A DNA stretch of 42,152 bases, taken from IMG/VR virus record IMGVR_UViG_3300009082_000035, positions 1-42,152 of that record; one strand, written 5' to 3'. The notes under the pieces are model-generated. The model was not told the DNA's origin, ran no database searches, and saw only the letters and a program-made list of their open reading frames with translations. The DNA is from a virus. The translations under genes and the position numbers were made by a program. Below are positions 31,458 through 38,308 of the stretch, piece by piece (the stretch's first letter is position 1; each line of letters begins with the position of its first letter).

Positions 31458-31685
31458 ATGAGTATCGAAATAACAAATTGGAAAGCGTTAAAAGACATGG
31501 AGTGTCCAAAGTGCGGATGCCGGTTGATTAAAAACCAGGTTGGCTATGGATGCTGTGCTTGTGATTTCAAAATCCGAGAGGAGAAATTCAACAACATCAT
31601 TAATAGTATGAGTTTAGTGAAGCCAAGAAGTAGAGTGGTCGAAGATGATTATGAGAGAAATTTATCAGACTTAAATAATTTATGA
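31458..31685 (+). CDS. Small zinc-ribbon protein
   Basis: A 75-residue protein. CPKCGCRLIKNQVGYGCCACD at about residues 16-36 is a zinc ribbon with two Cys pairs. The rest is helical and acidic. Its stop overlaps the next start (ATGA), and it follows the primase gene by 1 base, so a replication-linked role is possible. Confidence 0.65.
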   Translation: MSIEITNWKALKDMECPKCGCRLIKNQVGYGCCACDFKIREEKFNNIINSMSLVKPRSRVVEDDYERNLSDLNNL

Positions 31686-31924
31686 CCGAACCGCAAAAAC
31701 ATATTTATAACTTGACGATAGAGAATCAAAAGCAAAGGATTCATATACCTTACTATACCGGACCAAAGAAAGGTGAGCCGATGATGTTGAAACCCGACAC
31801 CATCATGGTGAGAAGTAAAAAAGAATGGGATATGGCACAAGAAATATTGAACAGTAAACCAGAGGATGCAATATGGAAAAGATTTGCAAAGACACTTAAT
31901 AAAATTTTATTTAGAAATTTATGA
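31682..31924 (+). CDS. Unknown small protein
   Basis: An 80-residue protein. The first half is beta-like (KQRIHIPYYTGPKKGEP) and the second half helical (KKEWDMAQEILNSKPEDAIW). It starts and ends with ATGA overlaps. No family is recognised. Confidence 0.5.
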   Translation: MTEPQKHIYNLTIENQKQRIHIPYYTGPKKGEPMMLKPDTIMVRSKKEWDMAQEILNSKPEDAIWKRFAKTLNKILFRNL

Positions 31925-32661
31925 AAGAAATTTGGAAAACAATCGAAGGTTGGCCATATCTCGTGAGTAATCACGGGAGGATTAAGAGAATTCTAGATCT
32001 TAAGGACATAAAGCCACAAGTACATTATAAGGGACACTTGTTTCTGCACCTATCAAGAGAAAAAGAATATAAAAAGTTTTTTGTTCACCGGCTCGTAGCA
32101 ATGGCCTTCATTCCAAATCCAGAAAATAAAGAATTCGTGGACCACATCGATGAAAACAAGCAAAATAATCATGTAAAAAATCTCCAATGGAAAACGCTTA
32201 AGGAAAATACCCAGTCATATCATGAAAATAAAAAAGCAAGAATAAAAAGTATGAATAAATTTTTTAAAAAAGCAATACATTTCAAAGGCAAACACTATTA
32301 CGGGTCACAGTTGCCGTCTGAGATACCTCGAGGAGCTGTAGGTGACTGCTTTGATCATTGTCTTGCTGTAGCCATGATGTTTCCAGAATATCAATATGTC
32401 GAAGGGTTGGCTTTTATAAATAAAAGATGGATATATCATGCATGGCTTGCAAAGGATGGAATTAGTGCCTTTGACCCCACATGGAGAGCGGTCGACAAGG
32501 ATGGAAAAGAAGTTGCTTTGAGTATGGTCCACTATATCGGAGTAAAAATGGATAAAAAATTAGTGATGGAATTTGTTCTAGCAACCGGTTATAAAGCTGT
32601 GCTTAAAAATTATTGGAGGAAAAAAGATTTAGCAGAAAAAATTTATGAAACCGCTTTATAA
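31921..32661 (+). CDS. NUMOD4-HNH homing nuclease fused to papain-like domain
   Basis: A 246-residue protein. Residues 1-25 match NUMOD4 (WKTIEGWPYLVSNHGRIKRI). Residues about 53-90 are an HNH nuclease: VHRLVAMAF with His56, EFVDHIDENKQNNHVKNLQW with Asp74, His75 and His84. Residues about 120-246 form a different domain with GDCFDHC (Cys143), IYHAWLA (His173) and AFDPTW (Asp185), in the order of a papain/transglutaminase-like triad. An internal ATG at 32251 (Met111) could start the second domain alone. One explanation is an HNH gene that landed in front of a cysteine-enzyme gene and stayed in frame. Confidence 0.65.
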   Translation: MKEIWKTIEGWPYLVSNHGRIKRILDLKDIKPQVHYKGHLFLHLSREKEYKKFFVHRLVAMAFIPNPENKEFVDHIDENKQNNHVKNLQWKTLKENTQSYHENKKARIKSMNKFFKKAIHFKGKHYYGSQLPSEIPRGAVGDCFDHCLAVAMMFPEYQYVEGLAFINKRWIYHAWLAKDGISAFDPTWRAVDKDGKEVALSMVHYIGVKMDKKLVMEFVLATGYKAVLKNYWRKKDLAEKIYETAL

Positions 32662-33913
32662 CCACCAAAAAGAAATAATTTCCGACAACAAACTACAACA
32701 TGGTATTTTTCAAGGTACCGGCTCTGGTAAAACTCGAACAGCGCTTGAGCTAGCAGAGGAGGAGATATTGATCATGATGCCGAAGCAACAATTCCTAGAT
32801 AAGACATGGGAAGCTAATGCAGAAAAATTTGAAATCAAAAAAGATTTTCAGACAATTTCGAAAGAAACTTTTAGACGTGATTGGGACACGTTGCCGGGGT
32901 GCAAGACTTTCATCATCGATGAGTGCCACAACAATCTTGGTGTACTTCCGGAGTACCGACAAAGGAACAAAGTCCAGATTCCAAAAACTTCTCAAATATT
33001 CGAAGCCACACTTTTATATATTAAAAAATGGAAACCAAAAAGAATTTATCTCTGTTCAGCTACTCCGGTGTCAAAACCAATGAACATGTGGGCCATCGCA
33101 AAGTTGTTTGGAGTGGACTGGAATTTCGAAAAATTTAGAGAAACATTCTATTTTGCCAGGGCTATAGGCCGAAGGCAGATATGGCTCCCCAAGAAGGACC
33201 AGGAAACGAAACAACGACTAGCCCTATTGGTCCAAAGATTTGGGTATACGGGGGCGCTTAATGACTTCGTGGATGTACCCGAGCAAACTCACAAAGAGGT
33301 GGAAATTGAGCTGACAGATGCCCAGAAAGAGGCTATAAAGGCATTAAAGGAGACAGAGGCTGATCCACTCGTTAGGAGGGCAAGACAGCGTACAATCGAA
33401 AATGGCGTGTTATACGGGCAAGATATCGAGGAGGTTGGGGTTGGGGAGGAGCGGATGGTCAAAAAGACTACTATATTCCCTTCCAGGAAGATAGACTACA
33501 TCCTCGAAAGAGCTATCGAATTTCCAAAACTTTTAATTTTTGCAAACTACACCGCGCAGATAAATGAGATTACCAGAGTCTTGAGAGAGGAGGGATACAC
33601 TGTTTCAACACTTACCGGAGCCACGAAGGATAGGACTTTCATTAAAAAAGTCGATGAGTCCGATGAGCCACACATAATTGTGGCCCAGAGCGGAGTATCC
33701 GCTGGGTACGAGTTGCCGAGTTTTCCATGCGTAATTTACGCATCGAAGTCGTGGCAATATGTGCATTACGAGCAATCCCTTGGTCGAGTATTGCGCATTA
33801 ATAAATTAAAAAAGAATCTCTACATTCACCTCGTTGTAAAAGGTTGCGATGGGGACTGCCATGAGGCGATCATGTCAGGTGTAGATTTTCAAGAGAAATT
33901 AAGTTTGTTGTAA
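32645..33913 (+). CDS. SF2 DEAD/DECH-type DNA helicase
   Basis: A 422-residue protein. Motif I GTGSGKT is at residues 24-30, motif II DECH at 92-95 and motif III SATPVSK near 140. In the C-terminal half are LLIFANYTAQINEI, an SGVSAGYELPSF segment and motif VI (QSLGRVLRINK). This is a complete SF2 core without extra nuclease domains, as in phage replication/recombination helicases. It overlaps the preceding gene by 17 bases. It probably unwinds or remodels recombination intermediates. Confidence 0.8.
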   Translation: MKPLYNHQKEIISDNKLQHGIFQGTGSGKTRTALELAEEEILIMMPKQQFLDKTWEANAEKFEIKKDFQTISKETFRRDWDTLPGCKTFIIDECHNNLGVLPEYRQRNKVQIPKTSQIFEATLLYIKKWKPKRIYLCSATPVSKPMNMWAIAKLFGVDWNFEKFRETFYFARAIGRRQIWLPKKDQETKQRLALLVQRFGYTGALNDFVDVPEQTHKEVEIELTDAQKEAIKALKETEADPLVRRARQRTIENGVLYGQDIEEVGVGEERMVKKTTIFPSRKIDYILERAIEFPKLLIFANYTAQINEITRVLREEGYTVSTLTGATKDRTFIKKVDESDEPHIIVAQSGVSAGYELPSFPCVIYASKSWQYVHYEQSLGRVLRINKLKKNLYIHLVVKGCDGDCHEAIMSGVDFQEKLSLL

Positions 33914-33917
33914 ATTT

Positions 33918-34115
33918 ATGGAAAAATTATATTTAGTTATTAGAACTTGGGAAGGTAATCCAGAGCCAAGCCTAGTAATCACAAAATTAAAAAATTTACC
34001 ATCCCACCTCACTGATTACAAAAGTAGTAAGGTTTCTGTGTATGAATTCAATCTTGAAAAAATTCAAAATGCATTAGAAGAAGTTGAATTTTCTATTTCT
34101 ATTAAGCAAAAATAA
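33918..34115 (+). CDS. Unknown small protein
   Basis: A 65-residue protein: strand (LYLVIRTWEGN), strand (PSLVITKL), then a mixed strand/helix end (SVYEFNLEKIQNALEEVEF). No motif recognised. It lies between the helicase and a zinc-ribbon gene. Confidence 0.5.
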   Translation: MEKLYLVIRTWEGNPEPSLVITKLKNLPSHLTDYKSSKVSVYEFNLEKIQNALEEVEFSISIKQK

Positions 34116-34116
34116 C

Positions 34117-34290
34117 ATGAGACGTTTATCAATCAAACCACCTAAAAATGATCATTCTGTTCGTTGCAAAGATTGTGCAGCGAGGTTGGTTCCTCTTGAG
34201 GGTGAAAAACCTATCTGGTGGATTCAAATAAGTCGGAATGTTTATTGTGAAAAATGTTATGAAAGAAAACAAAAGTCAAATAATATTTAA
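34117..34290 (+). CDS. Small zinc-ribbon protein
   Basis: A 57-residue protein chosen from ATG 34117, 1 base after the previous stop. CKDC near residue 17 and CEKC near 46 give two zinc pairs around a Trp-rich middle (KPIWWIQISR). The longer frame from 34084 would overlap the previous gene. It overlaps the resolvase-like gene by 32 bases. Confidence 0.55.
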   Translation: MRRLSIKPPKNDHSVRCKDCAARLVPLEGEKPIWWIQISRNVYCEKCYERKQKSNNI

Positions 34291-34627
34291 TCAGTATCTT
34301 CGACAGAAGCGCATGTATGGCTTTTTTGAGCTTAAGGTGGCCAAGGGTGGCACTTTTAATCTCAATGACATCGAAGACAATCAGTACGAAGGATTGCAGG
34401 CAACGGAGAAGAATGGTTTGGTGTGGAAATTAAGTGACGAGGATCGAAGGAAAAAACCATGTGACACTTTATGCATCCCCCCGCTCCCATCTTATCTCGT
34501 GATCCAGTTTGGAAAAGATTTTTATTTAATTAGGTTTCAGTCAGTTGTAAATTTCAAGGAATCCGGGGTGATAAGTATTAGCTTAAAGGTAGCCAAAGAG
34601 ATTGCGGAGATGGTTATACATACTTAA
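34259..34627 (+). CDS. PD-(D/E)XK nuclease, RecU/resolvase-like
   Basis: A 122-residue protein. YGFFELKVAKGGTFNLNDI is the central clue: Glu and Lys in FELK fit the ExK part of a PD-(D/E)XK nuclease, and the following FNLNDIEDNQYEGLQ resembles the downstream region of RecU-like resolvases. Strands with LVIQFGKDFYLIRF follow. The upstream Asp is not clear, since the N-terminus is short. I chose ATG 34259; an ATG at 34238 lies deeper in the zinc-ribbon gene. It is the last gene of block 2. Confidence 0.55.
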   Translation: MKENKSQIIFNQYLRQKRMYGFFELKVAKGGTFNLNDIEDNQYEGLQATEKNGLVWKLSDEDRRKKPCDTLCIPPLPSYLVIQFGKDFYLIRFQSVVNFKESGVISISLKVAKEIAEMVIHT

Positions 34628-34644
34628 TTTCAGCTGAAGTTAAG
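34623..34644. promoter_or_regulatory. Operator-like palindrome before P3
   Basis: A 22-base inverted repeat, complementary at all but one base pair, centred on CAGCTG. It overlaps the resolvase stop codon (34625-34627). It shares TTTCAGCTGAA with the palindrome at 27020 and is followed by AAGTTATC as there. It is likely a site for a shared regulator. Confidence 0.6.
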
Positions 34645-34688
34645 TTATCCCCACTTAACATTGACAGCGACATAGGATTTGCTAAAAT
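34645..34688 (+). promoter_or_regulatory. Early promoter P3 with DnaA-box-like element
   Basis: TTATCCCCA (34645-34653) is one base from a DnaA box. The -35 TTGACA (34661-34666) is perfect, then 16 bases to -10 TAAAAT (34683-34688). A 6-codon frame (34713-34730, MRYKK) ends immediately before the ATG of the ribbon-helix-helix gene and may be a leader peptide. It drives block 3. Confidence 0.65.
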
Positions 34689-34730
34689 AGGTGGGTCGAA
34701 CAATTATTAATTATGAGATATAAAAAATAG

Positions 34731-34883
34731 ATGAAAGAAACATTAGTTAGGATAAATTCAAGAATCACTCCGGAACAACATAAGTTTACAAAAGCGGAGG
34801 CGAAGAAATTAAAAATCAGCGAGGGGCAAATGCACCGGGTCGTATTTGATTTTTATATTAAAAACCATAACAAAAATAAATAA
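34731..34883 (+). CDS. 50-residue ribbon-helix-helix-like DNA-binding protein
   Basis: A 51-codon frame right after the possible leader peptide. The strand TLVRINSRITPEQ followed by helices KFTKAEAKKLKISEGQMHRV and VFDFYIKNH is typical of RHH/CopG proteins, which bind DNA as dimers through the strand. It is the first gene after promoter P3, so autoregulation is plausible. It is one of two candidate regulators for the TTTCAGCTGAA palindromes, with the MucR-like protein. Confidence 0.6.
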   Translation: MKETLVRINSRITPEQHKFTKAEAKKLKISEGQMHRVVFDFYIKNHNKNK

Positions 34884-34885
34884 CC

Positions 34886-35179
34886 ATGGGAAATTTATAC
34901 GAGGAATATGCATTATTGGAGAGCCAAGAAAAAGACATCAAGCTCAAGAAAGAACAGCTTCGCCCTCTCATAATGCAACAGATGATAGCTAATGGACAAA
35001 AAAAGGTCGATACCGGAGTTGGAAGTTTTAGTGTGAACAAATTGAAGAAATGGACCTATCCAGAACGCATTACGAAAATGGAGGAAGATTTCAAAGCAGA
35101 GAAAGCAAAGACACAAAGCACCGGAGAGGCCACTTATGTCGAGGAGGACTCACTACGATTTACAATAGTAAAACTATAA
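34886..35179 (+). CDS. Unknown coiled-coil protein
   Basis: A 97-residue protein. The N-terminal 35 residues form a charged helix (ALLESQEKDIKLKKEQLRPL). A beta part (VDTGVGSFSVNKLKKWTYPE) and an acidic helix follow, and the end is beta (YVEEDSLRFTIVKL). The layout recalls small phage DNA-metabolism accessory proteins, but no name can be given. It starts 2 bases after the ribbon-helix-helix gene. Confidence 0.55.
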   Translation: MGNLYEEYALLESQEKDIKLKKEQLRPLIMQQMIANGQKKVDTGVGSFSVNKLKKWTYPERITKMEEDFKAEKAKTQSTGEATYVEEDSLRFTIVKL

Positions 35180-35183
35180 TCGC

Positions 35184-35460
35184 ATGACACAAGTAACAAA
35201 CCTGAAGATGCACCGAAAGTATGAAGGAAGAAACAGAGATGGTAGTTTAATTCTTAGAAAAAAAACCGCTAGAGTTTCCTCCGACAGATTACGAGTTAGA
35301 TTGTGGAGTTCAAAAATTCAACATAAAAGTAAGTCCAGGCCAGTTGATTAATAAAATAAAAATGTGTAAAAAATTATTAAAAGCTAACTTTAACAAAAAC
35401 AATGAACAAGAAAAAAATAGATTCGTCAGTAAAGGTTTTAAAGGTCAAAACCCCTACTAA
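35184..35460 (+). pseudogene. Small gene with probable frameshift at an A-run
   Basis: ATG 35184 opens a frame of 55 residues ending at 35351. After residue 27 that frame becomes Arg/Ser-rich and loses protein-like character. The +1 frame from the A8 run (35258-35265) continues instead with PLEFPPTDYELDCGVQKFNI and then KVSPGQLINKIKMCKKLLK, to a stop at 35460. Removing one A joins the halves. The join would overlap the next gene by 59 bases. The cause may be a sequencing or assembly indel, programmed slippage, or a decayed gene. Function unknown. Confidence 0.45.
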
Positions 35461-36019
35461 GCCAAAGAAAGAAAACTTGGTTCCCAAGGTGGTCGCACCT
35501 AAATACACTTTAGTAACTTTTTCAGTCAAGGCAACAATCCCTACGCAGATGTATGGGAATATCATGCCAGAGATAGTGGTAACAGCAAAAACAATTGAAG
35601 ATGCAAAAGCGATAGTCATGCCGGCTATCGAGGGGCTTTATGTCGCGTATGCTGAAAAGAATCGTGATGGAAGCGCTGTATCTTTTATGAGCAAAGCAAA
35701 CGTAACTGTGACTGAAAAAATTGTTCCACAACATGTCCCAGCTCCAGCCGTTGTAAACACCCCAGCTCCAACCGTTATGGGTGCTCCAGCGCCAGCAAAG
35801 GTACAGACACCAGCACAGGCAAGTGTTGAGGCTCTAGCAAATGACCTTGCAAAGTCAGTAGCATACACCAAGGCAGAAAATGCAATTAAAAATTCCACAA
35901 GTCTTGAGGCTATCAACATGATCGAAGACCAGATTCAAAAGTCGGTAAAACTCACTGCCGATGAGAAGCCGATGCTATTAACAGAGGTTCTTAAAAAGCG
36001 AAAAGAATTCGCATTGTAA
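35402..36019 (+). CDS. Unknown protein with Pro/Ala linker
   Basis: A 205-residue protein. A basic start (1-30) precedes a small alpha/beta domain (about 33-105; YTLVTFSVKATIPTQMYGNI, then IEDAKAIVMPAIEGLYVAYA). A Pro/Ala-rich linker follows (about 110-145), then a helical C-terminal domain. No family is recognised. The linker suggests two independent domains joined flexibly. Confidence 0.55.
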   Translation: MNKKKIDSSVKVLKVKTPTKPKKENLVPKVVAPKYTLVTFSVKATIPTQMYGNIMPEIVVTAKTIEDAKAIVMPAIEGLYVAYAEKNRDGSAVSFMSKANVTVTEKIVPQHVPAPAVVNTPAPTVMGAPAPAKVQTPAQASVEALANDLAKSVAYTKAENAIKNSTSLEAINMIEDQIQKSVKLTADEKPMLLTEVLKKRKEFAL

Positions 36020-36023
36020 TTTT

Positions 36024-36824
36024 ATGAAATTCTCATTATTTGGAAAAAATGTATTTGAATTTTCTTCTCGTGGGCAATCAGAACCAATGGTTTATAATGC
36101 CTTACAGTCTATTGAGAAATCAAAATTTCTTCCAGACTTTCATACGATGCGTGAGTATCGTAATGATAATGATGTAGCCTGGATAGCCGTGCCTGATATT
36201 GGTAGTTCAACTTCAGCTTCAGTGTCAACTGGAACCAGGATGATTGCTGTTCAAAAAGAAGAAAAAGCATTGAAAGAAAAATTCAAACTTACTCCTAAAA
36301 AAGTATTTGAATTAAAATTCCTAAACAAAGAAAATTTCAAAATTAATGTTGATAAAGATTATGTTTTAACACAGATATCTGTATTCAAAGACAAGCTAAA
36401 TCTCATTAAGGCATCAGAATTCGACATGAGTAGAGGCACAAATGAAATTGCAAGCATCTTAATGCGATTAGAAAATCGAAAGAAATACGAAAGCGTAAAA
36501 ACCTTCTTTGAAGATTTTGCTTATACTACTACTGATCGTATTGAAAAAGTTATCAAAAATCACTCTCATTTACAGTTGGGAAAAATTGAAGAATTTATTG
36601 CTGATATGCCAAAGGAAGCTACTGATGCAATGAAGGCATACAATTCAAAATGTGAAGATATTTGTGGAAAGCGCGCAGTGTTCTATATCATTGCTGACAA
36701 GAAAGATTTCAAAAAAACCCAGCAAAGACGAGATCCAATATTATTAGCACAATCCCCATTCTCACATACTTGGCAGATACTGGGTGCTTGGGATGAGGAG
36801 ATGATGTTCTTAGAAGAATTATAA
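36024..36824 (+). CDS. Unknown large protein of block 3
   Basis: A 266-residue protein with a mixed N-terminus (MKFSLFGKNVFEFSSRG, then AWIAVPDIGSSTS) and a long helical middle (VKTFFEDFAYTTTDRIEKVI). A C-terminal part has CEDICGKRAVFYIIADKKDF and ends EEMMFLEEL. No catalytic motif is visible. It precedes three small genes with short gaps, so they are probably co-expressed. Function unknown. Confidence 0.55.
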   Translation: MKFSLFGKNVFEFSSRGQSEPMVYNALQSIEKSKFLPDFHTMREYRNDNDVAWIAVPDIGSSTSASVSTGTRMIAVQKEEKALKEKFKLTPKKVFELKFLNKENFKINVDKDYVLTQISVFKDKLNLIKASEFDMSRGTNEIASILMRLENRKKYESVKTFFEDFAYTTTDRIEKVIKNHSHLQLGKIEEFIADMPKEATDAMKAYNSKCEDICGKRAVFYIIADKKDFKKTQQRRDPILLAQSPFSHTWQILGAWDEEMMFLEEL

Positions 36825-36826
36825 TT

Positions 36827-37006
36827 ATGAAAAACAAACAAAAATTAACTCCAAAAGAATCAGTAATCAAAGGTCTTGAAACTCGAAAGAAAAATCTTGA
36901 GAAAAAGCAGACTGCATTGGTTACTAAATTCTACTCAGACAAAAAAGAAATTCTCGCGGATCTTCAAGTCGTGAATATCCAATTACAAGCCTTAAGGAAA
37001 AAATAA
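36827..37006 (+). CDS. 59-residue coiled-coil protein
   Basis: A 60-codon frame 2 bases after the previous stop. It is nearly all charged helix (VIKGLETRKKNLEKKQTALV). The next ATG follows its stop directly. Probably a small assembly or binding protein; family unknown. Confidence 0.5.
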   Translation: MKNKQKLTPKESVIKGLETRKKNLEKKQTALVTKFYSDKKEILADLQVVNIQLQALRKK

Positions 37007-37285
37007 ATGAGACAAAGAATATACTTAAGAGTTGCGAGAAAAGGGGCATACGGACGAGTGAAAGTTAATGCCTCAACTAAGTCTAGCGAAGATCCAATAT
37101 ACCAACAAGGCTATGGTTCGAAAGAGGCGCTTCCTACTGTTGGCTTTGCAGTCGACTTTGAAATTCCAGATCAGTTATTCTCCAAGGCCTCTGTTGTTGT
37201 CGCTACAATTAATATCCAAACTAAAGATGCAGTTATTCTAACAGGAATGCCTGTACCTGCTAAGAAACAAAAAAATGCAAAGTAA
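37007..37285 (+). CDS. Unknown beta-rich small protein
   Basis: A 92-residue protein with strands RIYLRVARKGAYGRVKVNAS, then VGFAVDFEIPD, then SVVVATINIQTKDAVIL, and a basic tail (AKKQKNAK). No family is recognised. It overlaps or abuts the next gene depending on the start used. Confidence 0.5.
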   Translation: MRQRIYLRVARKGAYGRVKVNASTKSSEDPIYQQGYGSKEALPTVGFAVDFEIPDQLFSKASVVVATINIQTKDAVILTGMPVPAKKQKNAK

Positions 37286-37286
37286 A

Positions 37287-37703
37287 ATGATTAAAACTGA
37301 AAGTGCGGATGCATATAAAGACAAAGACGGATGTTTTGTTTTTCCATTCGATGTACTCGATAAAACTCCCGGTGGGTCCAACCTAGGAAGAATACAGGTT
37401 CAGTTGGAATTTATCCGAGGACCAAAAACAAAAGAAGGTAGATATATGATTGAAAAAATTCTTCTTTTATTTAGGCAAACGAGAGACCCTCGATATGTTG
37501 GAAAGACATTTGAGATTCCTTGTTATAGCGATGCTGTCCTTGGGGACTCACTTGAAAGACAGTCATACTTGAATTACGTTTGGAGAGTGATGTTCTGTGA
37601 AATTCACAAAGAAATGTTTTTCGATGCATATCCTGCAAATCATCACAAGGCATTAAAAATTAATGTTGGTTCCTCTATGGGAATTGACGTAGACTTTATC
37701 TAA
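37287..37703 (+). CDS. Unknown protein before nitroreductase-like gene
   Basis: A 138-residue protein chosen from ATG 37287, 1 base after the previous stop. A start at 37275 adds 4 residues and overlaps the previous gene by 11 bases. Strands (GCFVFPFDVL, then RIQVQLEFIRGPK) precede a helical, aromatic C-terminal half (SYLNYVWRVMFCEIHKEMFF). No motif recognised. Its stop overlaps the next start by one base. Confidence 0.5.
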   Translation: MIKTESADAYKDKDGCFVFPFDVLDKTPGGSNLGRIQVQLEFIRGPKTKEGRYMIEKILLLFRQTRDPRYVGKTFEIPCYSDAVLGDSLERQSYLNYVWRVMFCEIHKEMFFDAYPANHHKALKINVGSSMGIDVDFI

Positions 37704-38308
37704 TGGAAAATTTATCAGACAAATACCAAGAGAGATATTTATCCCACCAAAGGCGCAAGGCTGAGATGTTTACCTCTACCTATGGTACTGATAAATTCAA
37801 GGTCTACAACAAGAAAGAGCAGGGAGTTTTTATTGAGGTCCTTAAAAGTAGGCGTAGTCAGCGAGCTTTCAATAGGGTTCCAGTCGACATAAAACCGATA
37901 TTGGAGCTCGCTGAGTACAGGCCTAGTTCGTGTGATCGAAGGAGCGTGCAAATTAAAGTTGTCGAGAGCAGAGACGAGAAAGATTTACTGGGGGGCCTAC
38001 TTGTCGGAGGTACCGGATGGGTCCACCGCGCTGATAAAATACTTTTATTTCTTGCGTGGAAGGATGCCTACAAATCACCGACTGAAAAAGAATTTATGAG
38101 CTACATCGATGCCGGAGTCTTGGCGCAGACACTGTATCTTATATGCGAAGCCATGAATGTCGGAGCTTGTTATATTAACCCAAATGTCAGGGAATCCAAT
38201 AAAACATTTTTTCACGAAAAATTTATTCCTGAAGGCTACCAATATGTCGGTTGCATGGCACTAGGGCACTACGATCTAAAACACACTAAACAAAATGACA
38301 CAAAATAA
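37703..38308 (+). CDS. Nitroreductase-family flavoprotein-like
   Basis: A 201-residue protein. RRSQRAFN near residue 50 and YRPSSCDRRSVQIKVV near 72 match the FMN-phosphate and flavin-contact region of nitroreductases. DAGVLAQTLYLICEAMNVGA near 137 and a final ALGHYD match the later family segments. Such enzymes use FMN and NAD(P)H to reduce small molecules, and relatives include BluB-like and dehalogenase enzymes. In a phage it would be an unusual auxiliary gene, perhaps altering nucleotides, glycans or redox state. Substrate unknown. Confidence 0.65.
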   Translation: MENLSDKYQERYLSHQRRKAEMFTSTYGTDKFKVYNKKEQGVFIEVLKSRRSQRAFNRVPVDIKPILELAEYRPSSCDRRSVQIKVVESRDEKDLLGGLLVGGTGWVHRADKILLFLAWKDAYKSPTEKEFMSYIDAGVLAQTLYLICEAMNVGACYINPNVRESNKTFFHEKFIPEGYQYVGCMALGHYDLKHTKQNDTK

